A stretch of 64,000 nt of DNA, taken from contig NC_088105.1 in the NCBI RefSeq assembly GCF_036370855.1, positions 12,591,619-12,655,618 on the forward strand. Direction: 5' to 3'. Under the pieces are notes generated by a model, which was not told the origin of the DNA, ran no database searches, and was given only the letters and a program-made list of their open reading frames with translations. Below are positions 38,703 through 50,700 of the stretch, piece after piece. Made by a program: the position numbers and the translations under genes. Origin of the DNA: Dromaius novaehollandiae. Lineage: Eukaryota; Chordata; Aves; Casuariiformes; Dromaiidae. Position 1 is the first letter of the stretch. Each line of letters starts with the position of its first letter.

Positions 38703-41700
38703 ATGCGGGTGGCCGTGGTCGGCGCCGGCGTCAGCGGCTTGACGGCCCTCAAGTGCTGCCTGGCCGAGGGGCTGGCGCCCACCTGCTTCGAGCAGAGCCG
38801 GGACGTCGGCGGGCTCTGGCGCTACACGGTGGGCAGGCGGCGGGGGAAGGCCGCGGCGGGGGGAGATGGCGGAGGGGAAGGCTGGGGGTGGGCCCCGCTA
38901 CCTGGGCTGACGGCAGCGGCGGCGCCAGGAGCACATCGAGGACGGCCGGCCCAGCCTCTACACCTCGGTGGTCAGCAACACCTCGAAGGAGATGTCGGCC
39001 TTCTCGGACTTCCCCTTCCCCGAGGACTTCCCGGTGTTCCTGCCGCACGCCCGCCTCCTGGAGTACCTCCAGCGCTACGCGGAGCGCTTCGCCCTCCGGC
39101 AGCACATCCACTTCGGGGTGAGTCCTGGGGGGGGCCGGGGCCGCCTGCCGCACCGCCGGCTGACTCCTCCGCTCCGCCCCGCAGACCACTGTCGTCAGCG
39201 TCAGGAAGCGCCCCGACTTCGCCGCCACCGGCCAGTGGGACGTCGTCACCGAGGCAGACGGGACGCGGGAGTCGCACGTCTTCGATGCCGTCATGGTCTG
39301 CAGCGGCAACTTCTCGGATCCCTCCCTCCCGCTGCACTGCTTCCCCGGTACAGCACGTTTGTTTGTTTGTTTTTCTTTAAGCACTTTTGAAGGCACTCTC
39401 AGGACAGGAGAAAAGGCTTGCAAGCTCTTTTGAGCCTCTGCATCCCCACCTAATAGAGGCTGAATCCCAAGATGACACCAGCACAGCCCTTCCCCTAATG
39501 TGCTTCCAAGTCCCATGCTCGGACACATGCACGTTCCTGCCCTCCGAAGTGAGGGTAACGTGCCTTGTTCAGAGCTGACTCTGCTGTGCAGCACCAATGT
39601 GCCCTTAGCCTCCTCGGAAGACCACATGGAGTTGGGGATTTCTTTGTTCTGTACCACAGAAAGCTCATTTGGGGGGTTGGTATGTCAGTTTTTTAAAGCC
39701 CAGACCTCATTTTGGAGTGGAAATGCTGGTTCTGTGCATGTAGGATGGACAGCTGGACTTCTCCGTGTCCCTTGCAACCACTGATAGGAATTCCTTGTTC
39801 TTGCCATCTGGATTGTTTCAATACCACTGTTCCTATGAAAACTGCAAATACTGATGCGTGCTTGCTAAAGTGATTAAGAGATTTTCCTTTTCCCCAAGGC
39901 ATCGAGAGGTTTCAAGGCCAATACTTCCACAGCCGGCAGTACAAGCATCCAGACGTGTTTCAGGGGAAAAGAGTCCTCGTGGTCGGCATGGGCAACTCGG
40001 GAGTGGACATTGCCGTGGAGGCCAGCCGCGTAGCCGCAAAGGTACCAGTGCCGACCACTTTGGGGTGTGCGGGGAAGGTAATGTTGGCTTTGCTGTGCAC
40101 AGCCAAGGGTTGCAACAGCTCTGTTTGCAAGCCATCAACGCAGGAGAAGTGGGCTGGGGACCTCTCTCTGAATTTGCCCTGCACGCAGTATTTCTGGGTC
40201 CATATTTCTCTGTTGGAAATCTTCCCTGAAAGAAAGGTGATTGCTCTCTTCTCTTGTTTCACCTTTCTCTCCTGCTGCCAGCAAATCTTAAAGATGCTGT
40301 CGCAGCTTTTTCATTGTGTAGCTGTCTATGCTGTGCTTTGTCTGGAATTACTTTGTAAAGGCAAAGAAACAAATTCATCATCTGAATTTTTGATTCTCTG
40401 CTATTCCCCAGGTGACAGTTTGCACTGGCCGAGGTGCCTGGGTGTTCAGCCGCGTATTTGACCATGGCTACCCATGGGACATGGTTTTCAACACTCGCTT
40501 TATGAACCTGATTAGGAACAGCCTCCCAGGGGCCCTCACACGGGGCCTGATTAGCTACAGGGTGAACCAGTGGTTTAATCATGAAAACTATGGCCTTCAG
40601 CCGGAGAAGAGGTACTTCTCAGGTGGCTTCCCTTCAGCGTGGTCTCAAAGGGGTTGTGTTGCAGGGGAATGGGGAGAGCTCCCTCTGCTCCTAGGCAGAG
40701 CCAGACTAGCACAGGCATGAAAGCCACAAGTGTGGGAACATGCAGACTGACCCCAGACTACAGTGCTAGGGATGACCCCTGGCAGGGGTTTCCTGGTCCA
40801 GCCGGAGAAGGTGAGCTCTAGCCCTCTTAGAAGGTCAGAGAAAGAACACTCCAGGAACAGCCAGAGGAGTTTTTCCCAAGTGATTCCCAGAAAAAGAAGA
40901 GGAAAGAGGTTTAAAGCATGGATCAGCTCTGAAAAGAGTAGGTTTAAAGAATAATTGGATGAACGGAGGAAGAACGAAGGAGACATCCCCATGAGTAACT
41001 CGGGCTGTGGGACAGGGTGACGTTATTGAAAGTGTGAAATGCCCTAGTGTTTGGAGAGGAGGGAGACAGCACTGTTTGCCTTGGAGCAAATGAGGTTGTG
41101 GGGCTGGAGAGTCCAGGGTCAGAGTAAATGGTACAGCGCAGTGCTTGTTCGTGGTCTCCCAGCATTCAGAGCCCCTTGATCTCTCCGCAGCTGCCTAGTA
41201 CGTGAGCCTGTGTTGAACGACGACTTGCCAAGCTACATCATCACAGGGAAGATCACCATAAAGCCAGGCGTGAAGGAGTTTAAGGAAAACTCTGCCATTT
41301 TCTACAACTGCCCTGAAGAGGAGCCTATTGATATTGTCGTCTTCTGCACGGGCTACAACATCTCTTTCCCGTTTCTTGAAGAAGCAGATGTCAAGGTGGA
41401 AAACAATCATGCATCCCTCTACAAATATGTGTTCCCAGCTCACTTGCAGAGGCCCACCCTGGCTGTCCTTGGGCTGATCAAGCCACTTGGAGCAATCATG
41501 CCTGTGACAGAGATGCAAGCACGCTGGGTAACCCGTGTCTTCAAAGGTAGGAGAGTTAACATGAGCTCTCCTTTGCACCAAAATGCACTTTAGACCGGGC
41601 ACATCCTGTCCCCGACATGCACCAAGAAGGATTTCTGTGCATAGGGACATCACAGCTAAAAGTTCACTTCACAGTGGATGAGGGACCATTTCTAGGGCTC

Positions 41701-43976
41701 AGACTTACCTCTTCCCAAGGATTTCACTTCAGCTGAACTACAGCAATGTGATTGCACACTTGGTCCAAACCCCATGCGAGTTCATGGGATCCATGTTAAA
41801 TTGCTGTTGTTGCCTGTTAAGCTAATGCTTTATACTTTGTCTGCTGGAAGCTAAGAGCATGCACTTGGTTACTTACTATGACTTAGCTGATGTATAGTCA
41901 CGTATCTGAACCCACAAACTGGCAATCTCAATTAGGTTGTCCAAGAAAATATTTTCTCTCTAAAACACTTTAGAGCTCAGAGCACAGAGATGAATGGTGT
42001 TTTTAAGAAGAAAAAACACATAAAAACAAAACCGAACGCAATTCCACTGGGCTGGCGTGCGGGGTGCTGCAGCAATGCTCTTCCACAGAGTGCAGGAAAG
42101 CACTGGGATTTTTCCTGGGGACCGTGCTCTGGGCTTGTGCAGCCCATCTCAACCCCGCATCATCACCTGATGCCCTGACAGCACTAACCTGTAAGACTAG
42201 GAGAAACTACTAGCGAGTTTCTACAAACGTGCAGAGTTGGCTCCAGGCAGAATTCCCTGCTGCTGAGCTAAATCAGAGAGGTCAAGCATTCCTGCCCTTT
42301 GGCGGAAGGCTTCCCGTATTTTGCACCACTAAATGAGTTCACAAGTCTCCCCAGAAGTTAGACTTTGCAAGGTGCTCTCCTCTGTTTTCTAGGCTTGTGT
42401 CAGTTGCCTCCTCGGTCTGCTATGGAAAATGAAGTAATGGAGAAGAAGAAAAACAAAGTCCAATGGTAAGCCAGTCCTCACTGTCCCCAAGGCCTAATGG
42501 TGGACTGAAAAGCCCTTGGAGTTTTGGAGGCAGCAATATGCAGGCTCAAACTCTGTGGTTGTTCCCTGTATTTATAGTGGAGGCAAGCTGGGCACTCCCA
42601 GATCCAGCCAAGGTTTTATTAGCTTGCACTGAAGAGATCTGATGTAATCTTCAAATTTGACACTGACGTTTTGTGTGGTGGTGATGAGAAGTAATCAATT
42701 CAGCACAATCAAGATTAAAGCTTACTTGGAGAGTTGAGAAAGTAGCCTGTGACCCCTAGGAACTGGGGGATAAATGGCAGAGAAATTGATGGTAATAAAG
42801 GCAAAGTAATTCAGCAGGAAAAAATTAACCTGACCTGTACGTACATAGTAAACTAAGTCTCACATCTCAGGAAAGAACTCAGAGTCATTGTGGTAGGTCT
42901 CTAAACACATCATCATGTGGTTCATAGGCAGTCAAAAAGTCAAATCAAAGGCTAATTATTAGGAAATTAATGAGATGAAATCATGAAATAAGGCGATTAA
43001 TCCATCGTTCACCTGGATCACTATAGTAGAAAAGATGTAGTAGAGTGAAATAGAGAATTGCCACCAACTGCACAGAATAATTTCTGTACAATACAACACT
43101 AAACAGGCATGGCTTTTTTCAGCCAGATGAAAGTAAGACATGAAGCTGTGACTTCTGCAGAGATAGTAAATGGGAAACAATTCTCCCTACTTTTCACAAA
43201 ACTCAGTGGACATGAATTTGAGGCAAACTAAAGGTTGCTACCTTTTTCATGCAGCACACTACTTCAGTGCAGAGAGGAAAGAGAAAACTAGTTCCAAAAA
43301 AAAATTGTCAAAGTCACATGGAAAAAGATCCATTAAGATGAATGTGGGTGTCCAGATGCTACTTCTGTGTTGTGAAGCGAGTGACTGAACGATGCGTGCT
43401 AGGAAGGTGTATGCCAGAACCAGGATCACTTTATGCAAGCTCAGTTTGTTTTGGGCAGGATTTGGGACCAGACAGCCCCTCATTCCCATTCTTCACACCC
43501 AGTCCTTTACTAAGAGGACACCACATGTTCAAATGTAATAATAATGCAAATTAAGAGTACCTGACTTCCATTCCCTCTGCCAACCCAGCTGACACCAGTC
43601 TCTCCCCCACCTCCTTTTCTCTGATTCATTAAGGTTCGGCCTGTCCTTCGATGAGGTCCTCAAAATTGATTGTCTGGTGTATTCAGATGAGATTGCCTCC
43701 TTCATTGGCGTGAAGCCCAACGTGCTGGCGCTGCTCTTCAGAGATCCCAAACTGGCCCTCTCTGTTTTTTTCGGCCCTTGCACCCCCTACCAGTTCCGGC
43801 TGCAAGGTCCTGGGTGCTGGGACGGGGCCCGACAAGCCATCCTCACCCAGTGGGACCGGACCCTGAAGCCAACGAGAACAAGAGTCACCAGCAGCTCTTC
43901 AGGCATCTGGCCTTCTTTCCTTACTCTGTTTGGGTTTCTCCTGCTCATGGCAGCAGTGTTTTTTGGTTTCCAGTAG
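38703..43976 (+). CDS. FMO1: flavin-containing monooxygenase, FMO1-like (8 coding exons)
   Basis: CDS join 38703-38828, 38929-39117, 39185-39347, 39899-40041, 40412-40611, 41191-41546, 42393-42465, 43634-43976; 530 aa from the ATG at 38703, or 541 aa from 37543-37562 plus 38690 onward. The product is predicted to be an ER-bound NADPH/O2-dependent N- and S-oxygenase. Seen: FAD motif GAGVSG, signature [11 protein letters not shown] (164-174), NADPH motif GMGNSG (189-194), CTGY (326-329) in place of ATGY, and a hydrophobic C-terminal tail ([20 protein letters not shown]). Identity as FMO1 rests on [37 protein letters not shown] and GLIKPLG, and on position just before FMO4; an FMO1/FMO2 mixture cannot be excluded. 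From the second ATG the protein lacks two residues that usually follow the start Met. EGLEP reads EGLAP. Exons 2-4 are very GC-rich, with introns of only 100 and 67 bp. Confidence 0.88.
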
Positions 43977-44748
43977 CCCTGATGTGATTAAAAAGCCTGT
44001 TTTTTGTCCCGGGGAACGTAATCTCAGATCAGACAGCTCCATAGGGTGTCACGGTGCTCCTGGGATAGGACAAAAGGGATTTCAACAGACAAGGAGAACA
44101 AGTTTAAACCTTTAACCCATAGCACTAAACTCTCTCTCCTTCAGCTACATCTTCGCAGGCCTGCTTAGCTGATGGAGCTGCTGATACCAGCCTCCCCCAG
44201 CACTTTTCACCCCTGTGCTTCTCTCAGACCTGCCCGTATTGCTGCTGATGTGATCACTGCTCGCTAGCTCGCTCTGCAAAGCACATCTGCGCAGCTCCAG
44301 CTAAGCTCCTTGGCCAGACTGGGTGGGTCAACAGGCAGCTGGGACGCGACCTGCAAAAACTGCTTCGGTTATTGAACCTACTGCCAGAAAGGAAAACAGG
44401 GGCCCAGCCCTACTGCAAATCAGCCAGGAATCAGTGTCTTTTAAAGAGGCTTTAGTCCAATAAGAAGCTACCTGGGCTGGTTACACAGGTCAGACGGCCG
44501 CTTCTTAGGACCTTAGAGCTCATGAGCCAGATGCCCATGCTGCCAGGCTCCCCTCACGCTCTTGCCCCAGGGGCCGGGCAGGAGCAGTGCGAGGTGGGGG
44601 CCGTGCTGGGGACGGAGGCCATCGGTTGCCCACCTCACCGAGGCATGGGCTAGGATGTGAGTGGAGCTGAGCGCTCTTAGCTCCCCCAGCAGCTCCCCCA
44701 GATGGTGCAATTGCCGGGCTTGCTTTCTGTATGCAGAGTCTTTTGCAC

Positions 44749-44754
44749 AATAAA
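44749..44754 (+). promoter_or_regulatory. candidate polyadenylation signal, FMO1-like gene
   Basis: AATAAA about 770 bp after the stop codon. An ATTAAA at 43987 is only ten bases past the stop and is less likely. Usage cannot be told from sequence. Confidence 0.4.
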
Positions 44755-45518
44755 AGCTTTATAAGCAGGAGAGTGCTGCCTGTGCGGGAGGCAGCTGCCT
44801 GGTCGTGTCCTTGCTGGGAGAGCTGGCCAGGTGCTTGGGCCCTTCCCGGGGCTGGGTGGTGCTGGATCAGGCCCTGGCTGTGAGCACATGCTCTACAGCC
44901 CTGTGCCATGAGGACTTTCAGGTAGCACCAGAATGTGTGTTTATTCCCCTCTGTGCTGTCTGTTAGCGTGCACGCAAAAGGAGCGTGTTTTACTGATTTC
45001 CTGGGGACGAGTGTCCAACACCGATGTCCGGCAGCGCAGACACAGCACAGGGGACCAGGGCCACAGCAGGATGAGGGCAGCCCTCATGCATGGATGCCAC
45101 CCCAAGCTGCATCACGGCTGGTGGGGGCAGCGGAGGAGGTCCCGTGGGAGTCCTCGCAAGCACTTCCCTAGGGGATACCAGGGTGCAGCTGGACGCTGGG
45201 CTGCCCATCACACGAGCCCTGAGCTTCTGCCCAGCATGGAAGGAGCTAGGTTCTTGCGCCATCTCCTGCTCCGGTCCCGAAAGAGATGGGAAAGGACAGC
45301 TCCTAGACCAGATCATAGGATCGGTCAGATTAGACACCCAGCTCCTGGGTGGTTAAAGAAATCCCTCTGTGACAGTCCCGGGCGCACGCAGATGTCACCA
45401 TTCCCAGCCCTCCTGAGATCAGCCCGGAGTTGATTTGCACGCGTCCCGGTGGTGGGCTCAGGCCAGCCGGGCTCTGCCCGCACCGCAGGCCGCTGCGCCC
45501 AGGCGGACATCTAACTTT

Positions 45519-45555
45519 GTTAAATGTTAAATGTTAAACATGTAAACATGTTTAA
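45519..45555. repeat. TTAAATG direct repeats and AAACATGT palindrome
   Basis: GTTAAATGTTAAATGTTAAA runs directly into ACATGTAAACATGT, giving two copies of TTAAATG and two of ACATGT. The latter form an overlapping palindrome (AAACATGTAAACATGTTT, partly symmetric). A small AT-rich element of unknown role. Confidence 0.6.
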
Positions 45556-47782
45556 ATTCAACAGCAGAGAGAAAGAGCGAGTGAGTGTGGGGGTAAAGGT
45601 CGGCGGTCCGGGACCAGCAGCGAGCCGGGGCTGTATGGACTTTAGCCTGTCATTTAAATTTGTGACTAGAGAAACTCCAAGCAAAGGACGGACGAACCCT
45701 GAACGGAAAAGGCACAGCGTTGCCCTGAAAAGGTTTGTTCCTTGCTTCTTTCTGCCCATGTTTTACGTACTTTAAAAAAAAAAATCGATCAGCGCTTCAT
45801 AACCTTTGAGTCTCTGCTGGGGTTTTGGCATTAACCGTGGACTTTGCGCTGATGCAGCTGAGGGGAGAGATGAAGTCACGAAATCACGGTGGGAAGCGTA
45901 AGGCCAGGCTGCGGCTCCGCTGGCACAGCAGCCGGGCAGCGTTGGCTCCCGGGGCTCATCCTGTGAACAAAACGGTCTGTAGGAAGCCCTAAAAAAGAGG
46001 GGTGACGTTTATCATCCGAGGCACATCGCACCCTTTCCCAAAGGAGGCTGCTGGGTGCCCCGGCACCAGGAAGTTCTCGGAAACGGGACCTGGGGAACGG
46101 GAGGTGGGTGAGTTTCGGCGTTTCATCCCTTGCTCCTGCAGATGGAAGAGTGCCGCAGGCTGGGAGTTACTTAGCATTATATATACAATTTTTGAATATC
46201 TGTTAGCTGTGTGGAAAAGTAACTGGCTATAACCTAACTTCATGCTGTGGCTGGCGGAGCAGTGAATTGAGAAAGTTCATGAGATCGTTCTAGTTTCTCT
46301 ATTTTTCTTGGAGGGGGGGTGTCTATATTTCTGCAGTTTCCTCCAAGTCTTGCTGAAATTAACTTACTGTTTGCCATTAAATGGATTGAAAGCCAGTTGT
46401 AAATTACTCCTTTTGGAGGCTTTGCAGTTTGAGTGTTTGCTATCTAATCAAACTTTATCTGGGTTAATTTTTTCTAGTTTCTTTGCTTTATTGTTTAGCA
46501 AGGGGTAGCAAAGCGTTCAGTTTACATGCCCTGAAGTTTGTATTCTGTTCATCTAGACACTGAATTCCTGGGTTTCTAATTTTTCCTTTTCTTTTTCCTT
46601 TCCTGTATTTTGTAATATGAGCAGTACTTTCATGATCATAACTTCTGAATCACCGATCTGCATTCCCACTCAGAGCCAGGCATTATAGGTTTTTTAAAAG
46701 CCTTTTTTTCCCCCAAGAAAATGCCTTTTAATTGAAAATAAAAAGAAAACACAGAAAATGGGTCAATTTAGCTGAAACTGTTTCTTGAAAATGTTTCAAC
46801 AAGGTCAATTTGTACAGGCAGAAGTGACGGGGCTATGCTGCCTCCTGCGAACCCTGTGGCTCTTTGCCTGGACTGTGTAGGATGCGGGCGAAGCCCTATT
46901 GCTACCTGATATCAGAGGTGTGAGCCCAGGTTTCCTGGCTTTGCGAGGCAGCCACCTTCAAACCGTCACCCTGTCTGGGTCAGCATTCTTCTTAAAATAA
47001 AACACAGAAATAAGGGCAAAAGGCAGCAATGCAGAGCAATGCAAAGCGGTCTCTGAGCTGGGACAGCATTTGGCCACCAGCTGCTCCAGAAAGTCAGCAG
47101 TGGGGCTTTAGAAATGAGAAGTCCTCTTGCCCCTGTCGGTCAGCGTGGTTTAATAAGGAAACTCTCCAGAAGTAGGGTGATGCCTGTGAGGCAGTGCTAG
47201 GGGTGATCCCGAAGCGGTTAGCTGGGAAGACCTTCCCCCTCTTTTCATGCACTGGTTTGGACCAGGAAAGGGAATAAATACAGGAAGTGTGGTGAATTTG
47301 GAAAGGTGCCTCCTTTTCCCTGGCTTGCATGAGGGGAATCGCTGGACCACCAGGGACACCTGACTCCCTGATAAATGCCCACTGATGCAAGGTCACTGGG
47401 ACAGACGTGATTTATCCTCAGGGAGTTACTCCGGGCCACACTTTCCCCTGCGGCTCATTATTCTTGCTATCAGCTTATTGGCACAGTACAGAGGTTAATG
47501 AGCAGCGTCCACCAACAACTGCAGAGCGGCTCCTCCTCCGCTGGCTCATTGGGGCTCTGCCTGGATGTCATTCCCTGCATCAGGAACTGAAGAGGACTTT
47601 GTCTAAGGACAGTTCTCCTTCGTGAACAGTTACAGCCAGAGAAGCTGGGGGGAGCTTTCCCGTGGGGCGGGAAGACCAGCGTTTCTGCTAATCTATGGAC
47701 TATTTTATAGCCAGTTTATTATACCCCTTCGGTGAGGAAGACTCCTTGCCTGGCGCTCCTGCTTTGCCTTCTGCAGGACACC

Positions 47783-50700
47783 ATGGTGCGGCGAGTGGCC
47801 GTGATTGGGGCCGGGGCCAGTGGCCTGGCCTCCATCAAGTGCTGCCTGGACGCAGGGCTGGAGCCCACCTGCTTCGAGAGGCATGACGACATCGGGGGGC
47901 TCTGGTGCTTTGCCGTGAGTGGGCTCTGTCTGTGCGGGGCACAGGCACCGCGTCCCCACTTGCCTTTGAAGGCTGCTGCCCCCAGTGAAGAAGGGGCAGC
48001 AACTGTGACCTTGGGGACTGTCTCCGTCCCAGGCACAGGGCTCCCCCGGCCCCAAGGGGAGAAGGGGATGGGGGAGCAGAAGCTGCGCTCGCCAGGGGGA
48101 TGTGCCTCCTGCGGTGGTGACCTGGGACAGGCACCGAGGCTGACAGGACTCTAAATTCACTGTTCACCTTGTCCTGGAGCCACAGGTGGAGGTGGTGGGA
48201 GCTAGCCACGGTTTATTCTTCATATCCAGTCGGTTCTGATGACTCAGAGGAAGAAAGTCCTTATCTGTCCCTCTGCAAACTGTGCCATTTGCTTCACACA
48301 GGACACAGCGGACTGTGGGAGGACCAGCGTGTATCGGTCGGTCATCACCAACACCTCCAAGGAAATGTCCTGCTTCAGCGACTTCCCCTGCCCAGAAGAC
48401 TTCCCCAACTTCCTACCCCACCACCGACTCCTGGAGTACTTCCGGATGTATGCCCGGCACTTCGACCTCCGGCAGCACATACGCTTCAAGGTGAGCCGAG
48501 GCCTCGGTGTGTTGCAGCGATCAGGGACGGTCCCCAGGGAGCTGTGAGGAGCAGGACTGCTGGCAGCTGCGGTTACCGGGGCATTGCACAGGGGGACGGG
48601 ATAACAGCGTGCAGGAAGTCCACGAGGACTGTGGGCCTTTCGCTTCTTGAATGCAGCCTGTATATTAGGTTGCTGAAACACATGCTGCCCAGTGCCAGTC
48701 CTCATACATGCCTTTCCAGCCCTGGCAACTGCCAGAGGAAAGGTTCAGTGCTGGATTTAACAGCTTCAGAGGCGGAATGAGGCTCTCTGAGGGCCCAGCC
48801 TGCCCTCGGAGACCCCAGCCCTGCCCAGGCAGGACCTCTCGAGAATAAGGCACAGTCCCTGACTGCATTTTGTTGGGCTTCGACGCAAGACAACAGTTCG
48901 CAGCGTGAGGAAGCGTCCCGATTTCTCCACCTCGGGCCAATGGGATGTCGTCACTGAGACCGAAGCGGGCCAGGAGTCGCACATATTCGATGCTGTCATG
49001 GTTTGCACTGGACTTTACCAGGATCCCTTTTTGCCCTTGGCTTCTTTTCCAGGTAAGCCCTGCCTTTGCAGCCGGGTGGGCTTGAGAGCTGCATGGTTCG
49101 GGGGCCATTCCCACAAAGGCCATGGCCCCGGCCACATCTCACACCTTCGTGATGCTGCGGGCTCCCCCTGCCCTGCGACACTCCTCTGGGACAGAGCCAA
49201 AGCCCGGAATGAGCCACATGCTGCACCATCTTCCACTAAGAGAAAGATTTAGGGGTAAAATCCTTTGGGGAAAGGCAGTGCTGTTATCAGAGCCAGTGAA
49301 ATGATGCTGCTTTGCCCCAGGCAGGAAGGAACTGAGTCTGAAGGTGGGTAGCTTGCAGCTAGCATTTGGTTTTGCAAGCTCCATGAACCCCACAGACCAG
49401 AGCAGATGTGAACATCGCCCCACAGAAATGCATGTGTGCATATCTGGGAATGGGTGAAATGCCAAGTAAAAGACATGGCCTCGTTCTTGCACAAGACTTT
49501 ACAAAGCAGGACCGAAACAAGCACACGCAGGGAGGTAGGAGAGAGGGAATGCCAGACAGAGCATGGCTGCTCTTGGCATCACCCAACAGAGCCAAGGTCC
49601 TTATGGGCCTCACTGTGCTTGGCTCTGCTGGAAGGAGAGAGATGGGAGGTAAGACGAAGGGGTGGAAGGGTCTGAGGGTTGCCAGAGGGACCAGCAATGA
49701 TGCTGCCAAAAGCGTGTCACAGGGGCAAGCAAATGTACCAGATGGTAGGAGATGCTCTCTGCCTAGGTATCGAAACGTGCTTTAAAGGCCAGTACCTCCA
49801 CAGCAGGGAGTACAGAGATGCGGAGGGTTTCCAGGGGAAGCGAGTCCTCGTGGTCGGTGTCGGGAACTCCGGCGGCGACATCTCGGTGGAGCTGGGCCGC
49901 GTGGCTGCGAAGGTATGGCTCCGCCGCGGCGCCGAGCCTGCCGGCACTTACTGCAGGCCTTTCCTGCCGACAGCAAGTCCGGCAGCACGGCCAAGCCCCG
50001 GCTCGGCGCTGCATTAGCCGACAGCGCTGGGTACCCCCAGGCTGTGCAGTAGCTCCTCCTGGGACAAGGTGCAGACAGGAGTAAACTAAAATTATGGCTT
50101 CCCTTAAAGCCACTGCTTAACAGCACCTTAGACACGGAGCCAGTGCTAGCGCTTCTCGTGAAAACAACATCACGGTGGGGCAGGAACAGAAAACCGGCTG
50201 AAAAAGAAGAATTATTCTCGAAACAGGCTCCGGGCTGAGCACAGTCCATCCTGCAGCCGCAGCAGTCACAGGCATGGCTGCCCGGTGGGGGTCTCTCACA
50301 GATGTGCCGTGCTGTTGCTTTGGGACAGATAAAGCTAGCAAGCACTGCCCTGGGGGACACCTTTTCCCTTCCCCTGCATGGCCCCTGCTGAGCCCTTTTC
50401 CAGGTCCTGGCATTCAGCTGTTTTTTTTATCTCCCATCTCCCAGCCCTCTGAACAAGGGTTCATCACTCCTTTTCCACCTCAGCTACGTGCACCCAGCAC
50501 CTCCCATCCCCAGATAGCTCCGCAAACTGCCTCTAGGTATACAGAAAAGATGCCAAAGCACCTCCTGTGACAGAAGTGGGAGCCAGGCCATTGCATGGGC
50601 TCTAATAGCTGTCCTGCACTCTATAGCTAGACCTTGGATTTCTTTCCTCCATCCACCTTCCAAAGACGACTTTATATTTAGCCTCTCAGTACCCACAGAA

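Larger units (their letters stand above)
43977..47776. other. 3' UTR of FMO1-like gene, spacer and FMO4 5' flank
   Basis: No coding exon seen. The FMO4 noncoding first exon should lie here or in the spacer, but I could not fix it. A TATA-like AT run (ATTATATATAC) near 46176 is one candidate promoter. A short palindrome and repeat cluster lies at 45519-45555. Confidence 0.4.

Noticed and set aside
43987-43992. ATTAAA as polyadenylation signal of the FMO1-like gene
   Set aside because: Only ten bases beyond the stop codon, which would leave almost no 3' UTR; the AATAAA at 44749 fits better.
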